Shown: positions 1-12,100 of the stretch, piece by piece
How positions within the stretch are numbered: the stretch's first letter is position 1
How the letters are laid out: the number at the start of each line of letters is the position of its first letter
Assembly: GCA_003971905.1 (NCBI GenBank)
Contig: RSEE01000053.1
Span: 186,001-250,000, forward strand
DNA from: Moniliella sp. 'wahieum'
Taxonomy: Eukaryota > Basidiomycota > Moniliellomycetes > Moniliellales > Moniliellaceae
Length of the DNA stretch: 64,000 bases
Reading direction: 5' to 3'
Program-made: the position numbers and the translations under genes
The notes under the pieces: model-generated
The model's input: only the letters and a program-made list of their open reading frames with translations
Databases searched by the model: none
Told to the model about the DNA's origin: nothing

Positions 1-11
1 AATTGGCACTC

Positions 12-38
12 GGCCTAACCGGCCTAACCGGCCTAACC
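12..38. repeat. Tandem 9-mer GGCCTAACC x3
   Basis: Three exact adjacent copies of GGCCTAACC, followed by degenerate relatives up to about 110. The reverse complement occurs at 21054-21062, with a direct partner at 21119-21126. It is not a canonical TTAGGG telomere repeat. Confidence 0.85.
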
Positions 39-176
39 AGTAACCTAGTAACCCGGCCGAACACGGCCTAACATGGAACAGGGCCTAAGGTTTAACAGGG
101 CTTAACACGTGAAGCATCGTGCGTATCACCCGTCAGATATCAGATGATCGATGAGGGCGCTGCGGCGCTCAGGCGC

Positions 177-215
177 GCTGAGGCTCAGCCCTGGGCTGAG
201 CGCCCTGAGCCTCAG
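177..215. repeat. Nested inverted repeat
   Basis: CTGAGGCTCAG at about 177-187 is the exact reverse complement of CTGAGCCTCAG at 205-215. Inside it GCTCAGCCC (183-191) pairs with GGGCTGAGC (193-201). The two pairings are alternative hairpins. No gene is adjacent. Confidence 0.7.
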
Positions 216-652
216 GTTCTCTGGTTGAACCGCTCAGACGTACCCAGGCGCTCAGGCTCAGGTCTTAGCCTCCACGTGGAATATGCATACGGGCCTCTAC
301 GTTGACTAACATCGTTATGTTGCGTCAGTAGGGTTGTGTTGTCGGGTAATTGATTTAGTCGCTTAAATATTCAACGCTAAGTTCCAAGTCACTAGTCACT
401 GTAATTAGCCACTAGTACTGTGTGGCAGTGGAAGGCGAGCAAGGCAGGGGAAAAGATGGTGTGGATGCGATCAGGAGGAAGGCAGCCCGGAGGCCCAACA
501 GGAAGGGGCGGAACGGAGGCGAAAGGCGAAAGGGCCGCTCGCACATGGAGCTAACAATAGTCACTAGTAGTCACTCTCGTCCACACGTTTCAAACATTCA
601 CACAATCCCCATCCTGCTCCGTGAGGCTGGCATCGATCGCGTCCCCGGATCA

Positions 653-757
653 TCGATCATCGACCATCGACCATCCGCCTCACATCATCACACGACCCTA
701 GCCAACCCTCGGACATGCACCATGCACCATGCATCATGCATCATGCATCATGCGTGG
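653..757. repeat. Heptad arrays TCGATCA/TCGACCA and TGCACCA/TGCATCA
   Basis: Positions 653-673 hold TCGATCA, TCGACCA, TCGACCA in 7-nt register. Positions 716-750 hold TGCACCA twice then TGCATCA three times, also in perfect 7-nt register. Both use a 4-bp palindromic core (TCGA, TGCA). Confidence 0.85.
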
Positions 758-792
758 TCTGTGGCCTGCCGCATGAGTGATGTGGCTGGTGA

Positions 793-813
793 CTAGGGAC
801 TAGGGACTAGTGA
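793..813. repeat. Heptad array CTAGGGA/CTAGTGA
   Basis: CTAGGGA, CTAGGGA, CTAGTGA follow each other without gap. The core is the palindrome CTAG and the trailing triplet varies. Confidence 0.85.
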
Positions 814-1766
814 CTTCATCTGCATCATGCACATCATGCATCCGATACCATCCAGCACGTGTCGCCGGTCACACATCATCTGTGGGCTCTACACTTGGGT
901 GCTAACATCGTCGGCGGCGGAGCAATGACGGGCAGCAGGCCGCTGGCTACCAGCTCCAAACAGCTGGAGCTGGAGCTGAAGCTAGCTCAGTACTGAGACT
1001 CAGTTGAGTGTGCTCAGCCGCTGACGCTGGAAACTAGCTTGAATTGCGGCAACGCTGAGCGTCAGTGGAACGTTGAACCTGAATGTGCAAGCGAAAAAGC
1101 TTCAGCGCAAAAGCCCAGATGTCTTCGAAGCCTGAACAAGCGCAAGCCTCCCCGATCATCTCGATCTCCCGGCTTTAGATCTTCAGAGCTTCATCCTTCA
1201 AGCTTCAAGCTTCGAACATCAAGCTTCGAGCTCCAATTCGCAACCTGGGCGGCCGCGCCACAGTCCTAGTCAATCCCAACGCCGCCCGATCCTTGCCCAG
1301 CCAGGCTTCACTTCAAGCCGGCTCTCCATCTCTTGTCGACTTTCACGTTCATTTTCGTCTCACGACGCCATCCCCTGCCTTACTCCCATCTTCCATCTTC
1401 TCCAGGCACCCTCTTGCCATCCAGTGTGTCCGTTAACAGCCTGGCGCATTGAGCGAGTCCCCGGTTGCGTACAGTTCTGGCTTCCAACCCTTCTACTCCC
1501 CAAGCGCCCTGATCGTCATCAGGCTTCCAGTTCCAAACGCCATTGACCAACACTTGCTCTGCAAGCCCAACTCGAACCCCCGCATCGCCCCAGCTTCTGG
1601 TGGAGGCAGTTCCTGTTCGCATTGCGTTCAGAGTCCCTAGCACACTGCACACTCGGCTCGCTGCGCTTCCGCTGCTGCTGGCGATCGGTCTGTTAGTAAT
1701 CACTCAGTTCCGGGTTCCACCCTCATCCTGCATTCCTAACCATTCTCTCGTTTGCAACCGCAGGCC

Positions 1767-3868
1767 ATGCATCCACTGAGTGGTACTCCGGACGATGTTC
1801 AGGCCAGCAGTGCACCTGACCCGCCCCCACACACTGGTCCTGCCTCGGCAACCAACCCACCAAACCCCCACCCCGGATAGCCCCACCTTCGCTTCTGGCC
1901 CCTCGCCTCTCGAGGCTGTCGCTTCACCCCAGCCTCATCCACCTGAAGAGGAATCTCCTTCCGACCCTCCAGCCCGACGGCGCGGGGGTAAGGCCGCTTC
2001 GACATCGTCACGTCAAGGAAGAGGACAAGGCGTAGCTAGAGCGTGCTCGAATTGCAAGCGCAGCCATTTGGCCTGCGATTTAACCGTACGTTTTATTCTC
2101 CTCGCCCCAAGGCAATCGGAACTGACAGGAAGCACAGCGTCCGTGCAGACGATGTGTTATGCTCGACAAGGCTGATACATGCGTGGACGTACAACACAAA
2201 AAACGGGGCGCCCCCAAAGCAAGTATACCCTGACGAGTGCTATGATGGATCCCCCCACACACCTTGCTACTGAAAGTCGCCCCGCTGGCTTCTCCTGCTG
2301 CTCCCGATGGAGTTGCAAGTGGGAGTCGTAGCATCAGCGGCCCTGGCGGTGGAGGTGAGACCGGGAGCAGGGCAGGGAGCATCTTCTCGCCAACAACTTC
2401 TACAAGACTCCCTTATACCGCGTCTATTGACGCTCCCCAGCCGCCTCCAGGGCCTCAGCCATTGGCCCCACTGCCTGAATCACATTCAGTGCCACTCGTT
2501 CCGATTCAAACGCCGACTCCGACTCGGCCCCAGCAACCTGATACATCGCCCTATGACCGCCCACACTTCCCCAGCATGCCCGAAACCCAGATGCATCGTC
2601 CAGGTTCCTCGCTTGCTGAGCAGGGCTATTCGCCCGTGCACGACAGTCAATCGCGCCGCTTCCTCGCTCACCGTCCTTCGGACCCGACGTTGAATCGGTC
2701 CACAGCCTTTTCAGGCTTGGGCCCAAGCCGCCGCTCTTGGGCAAGAGGCTCTCCTGCCCCGTATCCACAGGCGATGGTAGGCTCCGACCCGCCCCCCCTC
2801 CGTTCTTTGCCCCCCCTTCCGGTGGGCGTTCTCTTGTCCCGCTGGATCATCTTGTAGCCGGGAGGAAACGCAGTGTGCCTGATCATTGGCATGGTGAACC
2901 TCGCGTCCCCCCACCTCCCCCTCTCCAACGACCACGATTCCGTTCCGACCACTCTCCTCCACCCTTGCGATCTCGGATTGAGACAGGTCCGTACTCAGGG
3001 CCACTGCAGCCGTTTGAATGGCCACCGCTCTCCCAAAGTGGGATCGCCGGACCGAGAGGGCCGGGCGGAGACCGTCGCTCAGATCGAGATGGAGCGAGTT
3101 CCCCGCTCCAGGAACTCCCCACCCCTCCGGCTGGACCGACATCAACTTATCCTCCGTTTTCTGGTTCCTCGCATTTGCTTGCTTCCCGACCGCTTGGCCC
3201 GCTCGACCGGGCCCCAGCACGGTGTTCCAGGCTCAGCTCAACGCGGCAGGACATTGGCCAGTCCTGTGGCATTAGCGCAGGGGGGTGAAGACCGATATGG
3301 GTACCAGCCCGCTCCATCCCATCCTGTGTCGTCACTGCCAGCCGGAGACCGTCTCACGCATTCTCTCCGTCGCTCTTCCTCCCCATCGGACCGGTCCAGC
3401 TGGCCCTCCTCCACGGAGTGTCAATTGGTTTGTACAATGGAGTATGAATTGATCCGCGTATCACCAGAGGCGTCGGAGCTGCTTGGGTTGGCTGAACCTG
3501 AGCTTGTCCAACGTACCCTCTTGGATCTGATCCACCCAGAAGATCAGGGCCGCTTTCAGAAAATCTGCACCAATGTATCGCAGGGAAGCGGTGGGGAAAC
3601 CATTTTTTCATCCCGGTTCTCCATTCGTCAAGTCCGCGCCGCCTTTGACGCTCCCTTATTCCACCTCGCCGCACCAGCCGTTGGTACCCGGGTCGGCTCG
3701 GGTCAACTGCGCATTAACCTACAACAACTCGGGCGTGGTTCGGGGCCTCAGGAAGAACTGGTGGTGCAAATCTACCTCGGCCGCTTCTTTGGCTTGTCCC
3801 TGGCCCACCCGCCCTCCTTCTCAAAAGCATGTCTCGTAGCTACCTTGGCCCGTTGTGTTCCCGCCTAA
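1767..3868 (+). CDS. Zn2Cys6 transcription factor with C-terminal PAS-like domain
   Basis: Likely nuclear DNA-binding regulator. Exon 1 ends at 2085, with introns at 2086-2128 (43 bp) and 2223-2276 (54 bp). Splicing joins a complete zinc cluster, C-x2-C-x6-C-x8-C-x2-C-x8-C, starting ACSNCKRSHLACD and followed by a basic stretch (HKKRG). A long Pro/Ser-rich linker follows. A PAS-like segment starts near 3414 (residues such as ELIRVSPEASELLG and DLIHPEDQGRFQKI), and a second conserved patch near 3760-3840 has the look of PAS C-terminal strands. The linker changes frame near C runs (about 2795-2815) and a G run (3281-3286), and the PAS part changes frame again, so the reading frame is broken in this assembly. 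The ATG at 1767 gives a natural N-terminus but needs one frame change; 1780 is the in-frame alternative. Targets are unknown. Confidence 0.75.
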
Positions 3869-4195
3869 TCTTCCTCCCTTCTTCCTCTTCCTCCACACGC
3901 ACACTCCTTACCGGTTAAAGAGACCTACCTTCCTACTGTTCCTCTGCCCTACTGTTGCCCGACTGCCTCACCCCCCTTTCCTCACGTCAACGTATCCCTC
4001 CTCACCTAGGGCACCATCAGTCTTAGCTTACACAACAACGTGCGGTCCGCTTGACTGCTTTTGTTCACGTTGTGCACTCGCTCTCCCGCAAATTCTAATT
4101 GTCGGTCTGGCCGATTTGCAATTGTAATCAAAATGGCTGTCGAGCCGAAGGCGCGAAGGAGAAACTCCCGAGTACACAGGTGGACGAAGAAGTCT

Positions 4196-4223
4196 GCGGT
4201 TTCCGGTTTCCGGTTTCCGGTTA
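4196..4223. repeat. Heptad array CCGGTTT/CCGGTTA
   Basis: GCGGTTT, CCGGTTT, CCGGTTT, CCGGTTA in one 7-nt register; the core is CCGG. Confidence 0.85.
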
Positions 4224-5043
4224 CCCCGGTTACGATCATCACTTATCGGCAGTTAGCACTTGCAACTACTAAGAGTCTCAAAGTGGCTCTGCTGCCGGTG
4301 TAACCTAAAGGCCCATTCCGGGCTCCCCCGGAGCTTCTGCGTTTCTGCTACCTGGAATAGGTCCTCGCGTTGCTTCTACGACTGTGTAGCCAGCGCGCGG
4401 CGCCGCCATTCTGAATCTCGTATCACTTAAAGTGCTACATGTTAGGATTTACGCATCGCGCGCGACCGCCGAAATAGGGGGTGGGGGCGTCAGGGGCAAA
4501 CTGGTTGGTCAGCCGAGATGGGCCACACAGGGGAGAGAGCCTGGCAGATTATGCCGGGAAGCCTTTTGTTGTAAAATCAACAAAGGGTGTGCAACCGCGG
4601 CAGCCATTGAGGCGTTGACGGTAAAACGTACTGAACCTTGAGAGGCATCGAATATTGAGGGTAAAACGGAGAATGGAGAACGTAGAACATAGAACGTAGA
4701 ACGTTGAGATCGTTGAGACGTTGAGGCTTGATGTCACCGGTCTCGGTCACGCCGGCCCCGTGGGCTTTGGCATGTTGTGGTCTGAGATCAGACGAAAGGG
4801 GGCAGCGAGGGGGGCTGATGTCGACCAAGCCTGTTGTGCACCGCCTTTCATCCCTATGCTGACATGTTTCTCCGCTGGCGCGCCATCCCGGTTTTCCTAA
4901 CCCCGAAGGGCACCGTAGAGTCCATTCCCTTCCGTCCCTCCTCCGCACGTCGGGGTGCATCCTCGGCCTTCTTGGGCTCAGGACCACACAAGACGCTTGG
5001 GGTCCCTCCAGGGGCTCCACTAGTAGTAAGAAATGCCACGCCT

Positions 5044-5071
5044 GGGCTGAGCGCTGAGCGCCGAGCGCCGA
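5044..5071. repeat. Heptad array GCGCTGA/GCGCCGA
   Basis: GGGCTGA, GCGCTGA, GCGCCGA, GCGCCGA in one 7-nt register; the core is GCGC. A second GCGCTGA-like pair lies near 5100-5112. Confidence 0.8.
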
Positions 5072-8000
5072 CGAACCCTGCACTCAGCCTCGGAGGCCGA
5101 GCGCTGAGCGCTGCTACGAATACTAAATGATGGGCTCGCTCTGTCTGCATGTTTCGGACTTTTTGCGTCCCCCACATGCTTCACGGGTCTCGACAAGACC
5201 CAACCCGGTTGCAATGCAGAACTGTGTTTTTTTTTCGAGGGACTCGCTCGATCGCTTGCTACGGCCGCTGAGGCCGCTGAGGGCGTGCGTATTACTAGCA
5301 TCATCACTCCTGACCTCAGGCTGAGGCCTCATCGACCTCATCGCCAATTCCACTCCACTTGGTGGACTTCAAAAAAGGCGTACCTCCGTATTTCGCGATT
5401 CAGACATGCCGGGAACGATGAGTGGCGACGGAACTTTTTGTGGGGCCCCTCCTTGTCGCCTTCCTTCGCCTCGGAGACGAAGTTGTCAATGGTTATATAT
5501 GGTGTCATGCATCATGTCACATGTCACTGGCGAAGAAGGACCAACGAGCCCTGACATTGATACGCACTTCATTTACCTACCAGCCCGAGTCGCCCACAGC
5601 CAATAAGAACAGACTCAAGTGATGTGATGAGCAGATGCCAAGAACTTGTGCCCAACAGTGTGTAGACACAGAACCATATGCTTTGGCCGGAAGTTTGACG
5701 CAGGGAGAAGACAAAAGGTCGAACAAGTCCTGTCACAGAACTCAACTCTACTAATGTAAGATCACCGCGGGATCCATATACAGAGAAAACTGAAAGCTGT
5801 GAGAGAGGTCGACGGAAATGGATGCCTGGACGCAAGGATTCGGAAAGACCCAACGGTGTTCGCTGAAGCAGGTCGATGGGACTGCTGTGGTGAACTAGGG
5901 AGTAACGCGGGTGTTGCCTGGTGTCTAGTCAAGCATGGATTCGCTAGATGTTGTGTTGCAAAATGACCCATTAGAGGGGAAAGAATATAAACAAAGGCTA
6001 TACAGACAGGACTTTAAGGAATCAACATACAACGTAGAAAGAGGAAGGCATAAAGGTGAATGGCTCTCCAAGGGAAACCGATCAAGTAGGGAAAGGTTCC
6101 CACGCTCAATTCATCAAAGAGATGCCAGGACACGCCTTGTGAAGGGAAGCGGGATGTAAGGGGCCTTCGTAAAGTTGATCCAATCTAAGGCCCGAAGATC
6201 CTTTTTCTCCAATCCTAACAGAGCTCGCTCCCAAAAAACCTATTCACGATCATCATGGAGCGGCGGTCCTACCATGTCCAGCGGCCAAAGCATCAGTCAT
6301 CTCGACCCTACTACATGTATCCTTTTTGATGACCAAGATTCTCGCTCCTTGCTTCTTTATATATTTTCGCTTTCTTCTCCACGTTTCTTCCCCATTGGGG
6401 ACGAAGGGCAGCTGTTCTCCGTTTGTTTTCTCGTTGCCGTCCGGAAACGGTCTCCCGAAGAAAGTGGTGCTTGTTCTCTATAGTCCCTTGTCTTTCCCCG
6501 TCGTCATTATACTGTCACATGATGCGTTGTTTCCCGTTTTTTAGTCCGTGCCCGTGTGCAATAGATCTCATGTGGGCTTGCCCCCGCGATCCATTGAGGC
6601 CTCCACCTCCTTTGTCAATCCATAAACAGTTGAGGTAACTCTCCGTATGATAGTTGCCTCCTCTGCTCTACGCCTCTTCATACTCCATAGGTAATTATCC
6701 CCAGCAGCCCCAGCTTCAATATCAGCTAAACGAGATGTGTAACGTTTCGTTTACGAAGAGGTTGTGGATCTCATCCGATGTTTGGTCTCCGTCTGTGCCC
6801 CCAAAAAAATCAGGAATATAAAAGCAAATAATGGCGTAACCAGCAGGTCGGGATCGTCTGGCTCTCGGTTGCCATTGCTTTCCAACCACATGTAGAACGA
6901 TAAAGGATAAGAATGAGCGTGTGCTGCATACATACTAGGAGCGATACGCCCTCTCCGAAATGCGGCTCTTCAGCAAGTTCTTTCTCCTTCCAGTATTCAT
7001 ACAGCTTCTTGAACCGTCTTACTCGTGTTAGCATAATGCCCCCTTAGTGTCGTTATGGAGGCAAAAGAGGAAAGAACAGGTCCCGAGTGCCTCCCTAGTA
7101 CTTGCCGCTCTTCAATCCGTCGCCAGTTCCATAACCCAATACAGTTGCCCTTCAACTCCACCGTTCCACATCAACAGGCATGGGCGTCCCTTCATATATT
7201 AGTACACATCACCTTTCCTGAACGCAATCTTGGTCTGTTCCTTCGACCACCCAAAAGAGTAAATGCCTGAAAGTGTGGTCCACCACCGTCCCTGTCCACA
7301 TCAAAAACGCTCTTGGTGTCATAAAATCCATCATATGAAGGCCGTCTTGTATGAGAAGAAAAACGGTTGGTCAAGGTTGATGGCATAATATAGATGGAGG
7401 TTAAACAGTCTGTATTATATCACGATTCACTTCGGCGACCCGGCACTCCTCCCGCTGTTGTAGACAGAGTAGATATAGTATACTTAACCACCACGGAAAA
7501 AGGAAGGAAGTTTCAAGGCGACCACCATCACCTACTCTTCCGTAAAAGCGGAGACAACAGACCTCTCGCCCTCTGGGGAGAGAGGGCATGAAGGTACGGC
7601 GATGATCCAAAGTCGCGCAAGGGGGGGGTCGCGCACATTTCTCTCCACGCGCGAAGTAGTATTGATTCTAGCCAGTAACTTCTGAGAGCGACAATCTCTG
7701 TGGACGGGACTGAGACCTCCCTTTTTGTACCAAAGCAAGCGCCCAGCGCAGTCACAGCGAGTTTGCCTCGAGTCCACATCTCTCCACTGGGAAACCATAT
7801 GATATAATCATACCATACAAGATGAAGAAATGTGTTGCACTGGCCGTCCACTGGGGGAACCACAGTTGCGAGGACGGCGTTGGCGAGGACATGAGTTAAA
7901 CATCCCCATCAATTGAACGATGGCACGCTCAAACACCCACACAACCCATTATGTTTTAGCAAAATGTATAAACAACGTATACGAAGAGGCGTTTTCCTTG

Positions 8001-9147
8001 TTGATGAGCTGAGAGCTGAGCAGTATATGATCGGGTCATTGTCGGGTGTACGCATTGACTTAGAGGTGATACTCTCACGGCGACAAGCGGGTCCATACAC
8101 AATAGTGTAAGGGCCACGGCGGTCGGAAGAGACATGCCATTAAAAGCATTCATCCAATCGGCCTGATGCACTATAGTCCAGCATGAACATCCACAGTGTA
8201 TAATGAAGTAATAGTCGTGTATTCACCGGTCCTGCTGTTGGGTTAGGATGTATGTTTGAGTACCAGGCTATATGCTTGCTATGGAGACTATAATGGATGA
8301 TCACGATGGACTCGGCACTGAGCGTTCTTGATTGCCAAGAGTTGTCGCTCCACAAACCTATCCCTAATTAATACTCTAAAGTTCGGGCCGTTTCCTTGCC
8401 TCATCTCTCTTCCCCGCTACCCGTTTCGGCCCCATAGAGCCAGTAATCAAGGAGAAAATCAAAGTGGATTAAGAGCCCACCAATAAGCCTTCGGGTGAAC
8501 CCGGTGAATGAGCACAGTTGCGTTCACAAGCTGATCATGATCATGAAGCTCAACGCTCAACGCAAGGTCCAACAATCCATGGCATCAGTAGACATTAGGG
8601 ATGAGACGGGCCGTTCGATCTTCGATCTTTCGATCTTTCGATCTGTCGACAGACATATGAGATTGACGATGGGAAAAGGGCGGGCGGGCGGGCAAGCACG
8701 AATCCAATGTATAGAATGGGACGAACAAAGAACAGGACAGGCAAGAAAAAAAAAAGTTGTTGAGGTACGGGAAAAGAAATAAAAGGACTCGTATTATGCA
8801 TCCGGACAAACACATGCATCCATATTGACACAGACACATAGGTCCCGAGGGGAAAGAGGAAAGGAAAGGAGGAAGAAAGTTGAGAAGAAAGGAAGAAAGG
8901 AGAGGAAAGGAGAAGAATGGAAGCCAATGGCAGATCGGCTGGGAGCCTGGGAAAGCAGCATAGGATACAAAAAGGGAGGCCTCAGGAGGGGCCAAATGAG
9001 AGTGTAGGTAGTAGGGAACGAGCGTGAGATCGGATAGGCGTCAAGAAAGGGAAAGGCAAGGGAAGAGGGGAACAGGAAAGAAGGAAAAACGAGAACAGGA
9101 AAGGTTTGGTAAGGACCAAAAGGAGAAATGAAAGGTAGCATGTCACA

Positions 9148-12100
9148 TTACTGGCTTGGGCTTAGCGTCCACATTTCTCTCCGCCCGTGTACAGCTTTGA
9201 GAGCGGCATGCGAGCCACGCTCATGGAGGAACTTGATGCGCACTTGTGTTCCTGCAGGCGCAACCTCTGCCTCCTCTGGCTGCGAGGCAATGGGACAGAC
9301 TTCGACACGGAGTTTGACTGCCTTCTTAGCGCTTGTCGCTGTCCCACGCAAAAAGGCGGATCCAGGTATGGAGGAACGAGGGGCAGGGATGTCCACCATG
9401 CTCACCGAAGCGACTTGTGGTAACAAGGTCAAGAGTGTCTGCCGCGTCTGCGTGACGCCAGCCGAGGAGTAGAGGGTGTACGAAGAAGGCTTTCGGTTGA
9501 AAATACTGCCAAACCACGAAGCCTGCCGAGGACTCTGAAGTGCCCCAAGTGGCTCGTTGCCTGTAGAGAAGAGGGCTCGTCCTTGTGCCCCGAGAGCGAA
9601 GGGGAAACCCGGACTGCGCTGCTGGAGGCGTGTCAAGCTCGGCTTTTTCTTCGGATGGGATGTCGCACCACCAACCGAGCTCAGTGTGGGCGTAGCATCT
9701 GCACCTGCCCGCGCTGATGCTGCGACGGGAGGAGAAGAGTGCGAACCGGCAGCAGAAGTAGGACGGAAGTAGGTCTGCGATAGAGGACGAGAATCGGTGC
9801 CAGACGGATGAGGGTCCAGGCCCAACGCATTGGTCAGAGCTGCCATGCCAGTCGCCCGACCAAGAGAGCCACCAGGGAAAGGATTGGGTCGAAGGCGGAA
9901 GCTGCGTCCCAGACTCGTTCCCACCTGAGCCACTCCTCGATAAATGATTCGGGTCAATAGATGTGGCCCCTACAGTGGGACTTCCAAACCCATTCGACGT
10001 TCGAGTAAGCCGACGGGACGAAATACGAGAGCTATTGGCCTGTACTGGAGGCAAAGCGGACGTGACGCTTGGAGGGGTGCGGCTCGCCTTTGGTCCTAGT
10101 GATAGATCCGGAAGGGAGCTTTTAGCGCCCACGTGGGGTTCAGCCGAGTGAGCTGTAGCCCCGCATTCTTGCCGAGGGAAGTGAAGGCAAGACCGAAGTC
10201 CCCTTCTGTAGTAGGGTTGAACGTCAGAGGAGGCAAGGCTGTCAGACCCGGCGAGATGGGTGTGTATGGGCTATTAGTAGCACTCTTGTTGGTGCTCGGA
10301 GCCGTTGTCGTACCTGAAGTGGTTTGAAGCGGTTGACAAAGCCGTCGAACCGCTTGACAGCCGGCTCGGTTCTCGGCCGGCGCCCCCACTTCTCCTTCCA
10401 TCCGTTGCCGGGTTAGATTGGCCTGGCAGACCCAAACCCAAAACCGACCCAGGGCCCATGAGAAGGCAGGCGCTGGGGAAGGACCGGTAATGGTAGATCG
10501 TGCGCTGACAACACCGATGTACGGCCACCGAAAAGGTAGGAACCCGTCTCGCCCGGCACATCGGTCAGATCGGGCTCTCCTTCGTCCTCGTCGGCGTCTT
10601 GGAACCGATCGCTACGGGGGGTAGTGCCCCCGAAGGGCCACGACTTGTGGCACTGCTGGTAGATCCCCGACGACTCGAGCCGCTCAAAAGTGCCATCCCA
10701 TATGCTGGACTGGGCGGAACAGAAAGCGTCGCCCGCGGGTGAGGGTGCACTAACCGGCTTGACTTCATGCGTCCACGTTGATGGTAGCGGTGCTGGGCTG
10801 AGAGCAGGGGAAACTGGCACTGAAGCTGATTGAGCGGGTACTCCCTGGCCAGGTGTAGGCGTCGACGCTGCACTGGGCCGACGCACCCGATTGCGCTTGG
10901 TCAATCTTGGCTTGAAGGCGGTTGCTACGCTCAGAGTTGCCTCCTTCAGCACGGAGGATGGCAAGCTCGGCAGCAACTTCGTGGAAGAAGCGTTGGACTG
11001 CCGCATCATCCCCTACATGCGGGACGGCCGGGAGGGATGCACAGCATCCGTGTGAGCTGCATCAGCGGGGGTAGCACCACGTAGAAGGATTTGCGTGGTA
11101 GGGATCGGGCAGAGGAAGAGTCGATCGATAGGCGACGAGCGCTGGATGGCCTTTCACTGGGCCGGAGGAGGGGCAGGGGAGGAGATGCATAAGCAGTGGC
11201 GGGAGCAGAGAAGTGTATACGCCTAGCCCAGGGCTTGGTTGGTGGTAGGTACATAGCGTTGTGCTTCAATCGCTGCTGCTGCTGACGGAGCAACAGGGGG
11301 GCAGATGACAGGGATGGACGCCCATGCCCATTTCGCATAGTGTACGCATGTAGTGAAGCCAGTGCTTCCGCAGCCACACCCGCAGCTTGGGGGAGTGACA
11401 CCATTGGGGTGAACCGGAAGTCCTTTGGCCACCAATTTGGGGACTGGTAGCCTGGGACAAGGGTGCCAGTGCGGATGGTGCCTGTTCGAAGTGGCATACA
11501 GCTCTGGCGGAGGCACGGCCGGCTCGAATTGGGTGACGAAGTCGCTGTCGACGTGTGATGAGAGGCTGTGGAGTGAGGAAGCACGGACATGGGTGTGAGA
11601 GCCCTGCAATGCCGACGAGTCGGTAGAGGATGAATGCTCAACAGGGGGCGCCCAGACGAACCGTTGGACGAAGTAGTGGCCAAGTCCCCATCCTCTCCTC
11701 TTCCTCCTCTTCCTCCTCGCAGCAGCTGGTTTTTCAGCAGCAGACGGTAGAATCGTTTCGGCCAAGTATCAGCTGGCGAGCATAGTTCTGCCTGCAGCTT
11801 TTCCTTGCTGTAACCTTGGAAAAGAAAGGTAAGACCACGGAAGATGTCGTCTTCCTCCCAGAGTAGGGAAGCTCGATGGGACCAGTATCCGTCACTACCG
11901 GAACTGGGTTGGTCGATGACAAGCGACAAAGTCGGTGAACCAAGGATGGTGGAAGAATCTCTGCCATGGTATAGCGCTTCCGCGGGTCGACGATCAGCAT
12001 GCGACGGATCAGGTCCTTGGCCGCTCGTCGCGCAAATGACGTGGCATCTCGAAGCGACCATCTTTGACCTTTTGCAGAAGGGTGCTCATATTGGGGTCAT

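Larger units (their letters stand above)
1..1766. other. Gene-free repeat-rich DNA upstream of the Zn2Cys6 factor
   Basis: No convincing coding region. It holds tandem 9-mers at the left edge, a nested inverted repeat near 177-215, several 7-nt-period arrays and AAGCTTC-type words near 1195-1235. The last part, about 1300-1766, is pyrimidine-rich and ends in a good 3' splice acceptor just before the first ATG of the next gene, so it probably contains a 5' UTR intron. Confidence 0.6.
3869..9147. other. 5.3-kb gene-free interval, AT-richer core
   Basis: No gene is supported. Positions 3869-4130 look like a pyrimidine-rich 3' region. A CCGGTTT heptad array lies at 4196-4223 and a GCGCTGA/GCGCCGA array at 5044-5071. 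About 5570-8500 is more AT-rich, with only short unrelated reading frames; minus-strand pieces at 6750-7870 have some protein-like runs that I cannot assign to any family. A TCGATCTT-type tandem lies at about 8616-8648, and 8840-9100 is strongly purine-rich on the + strand. Confidence 0.5.

Noticed and set aside
1..110. Telomere repeat at the left edge
   Set aside because: The unit is GGCCTAACC, present only three times and also found internally; it is not TTAGGG and the window is not shown to start at a chromosome end.
8840..9000. Basic Lys/Glu/Arg-rich + strand frame
   Set aside because: It arises from a purine-rich tract; no motif and no start context.
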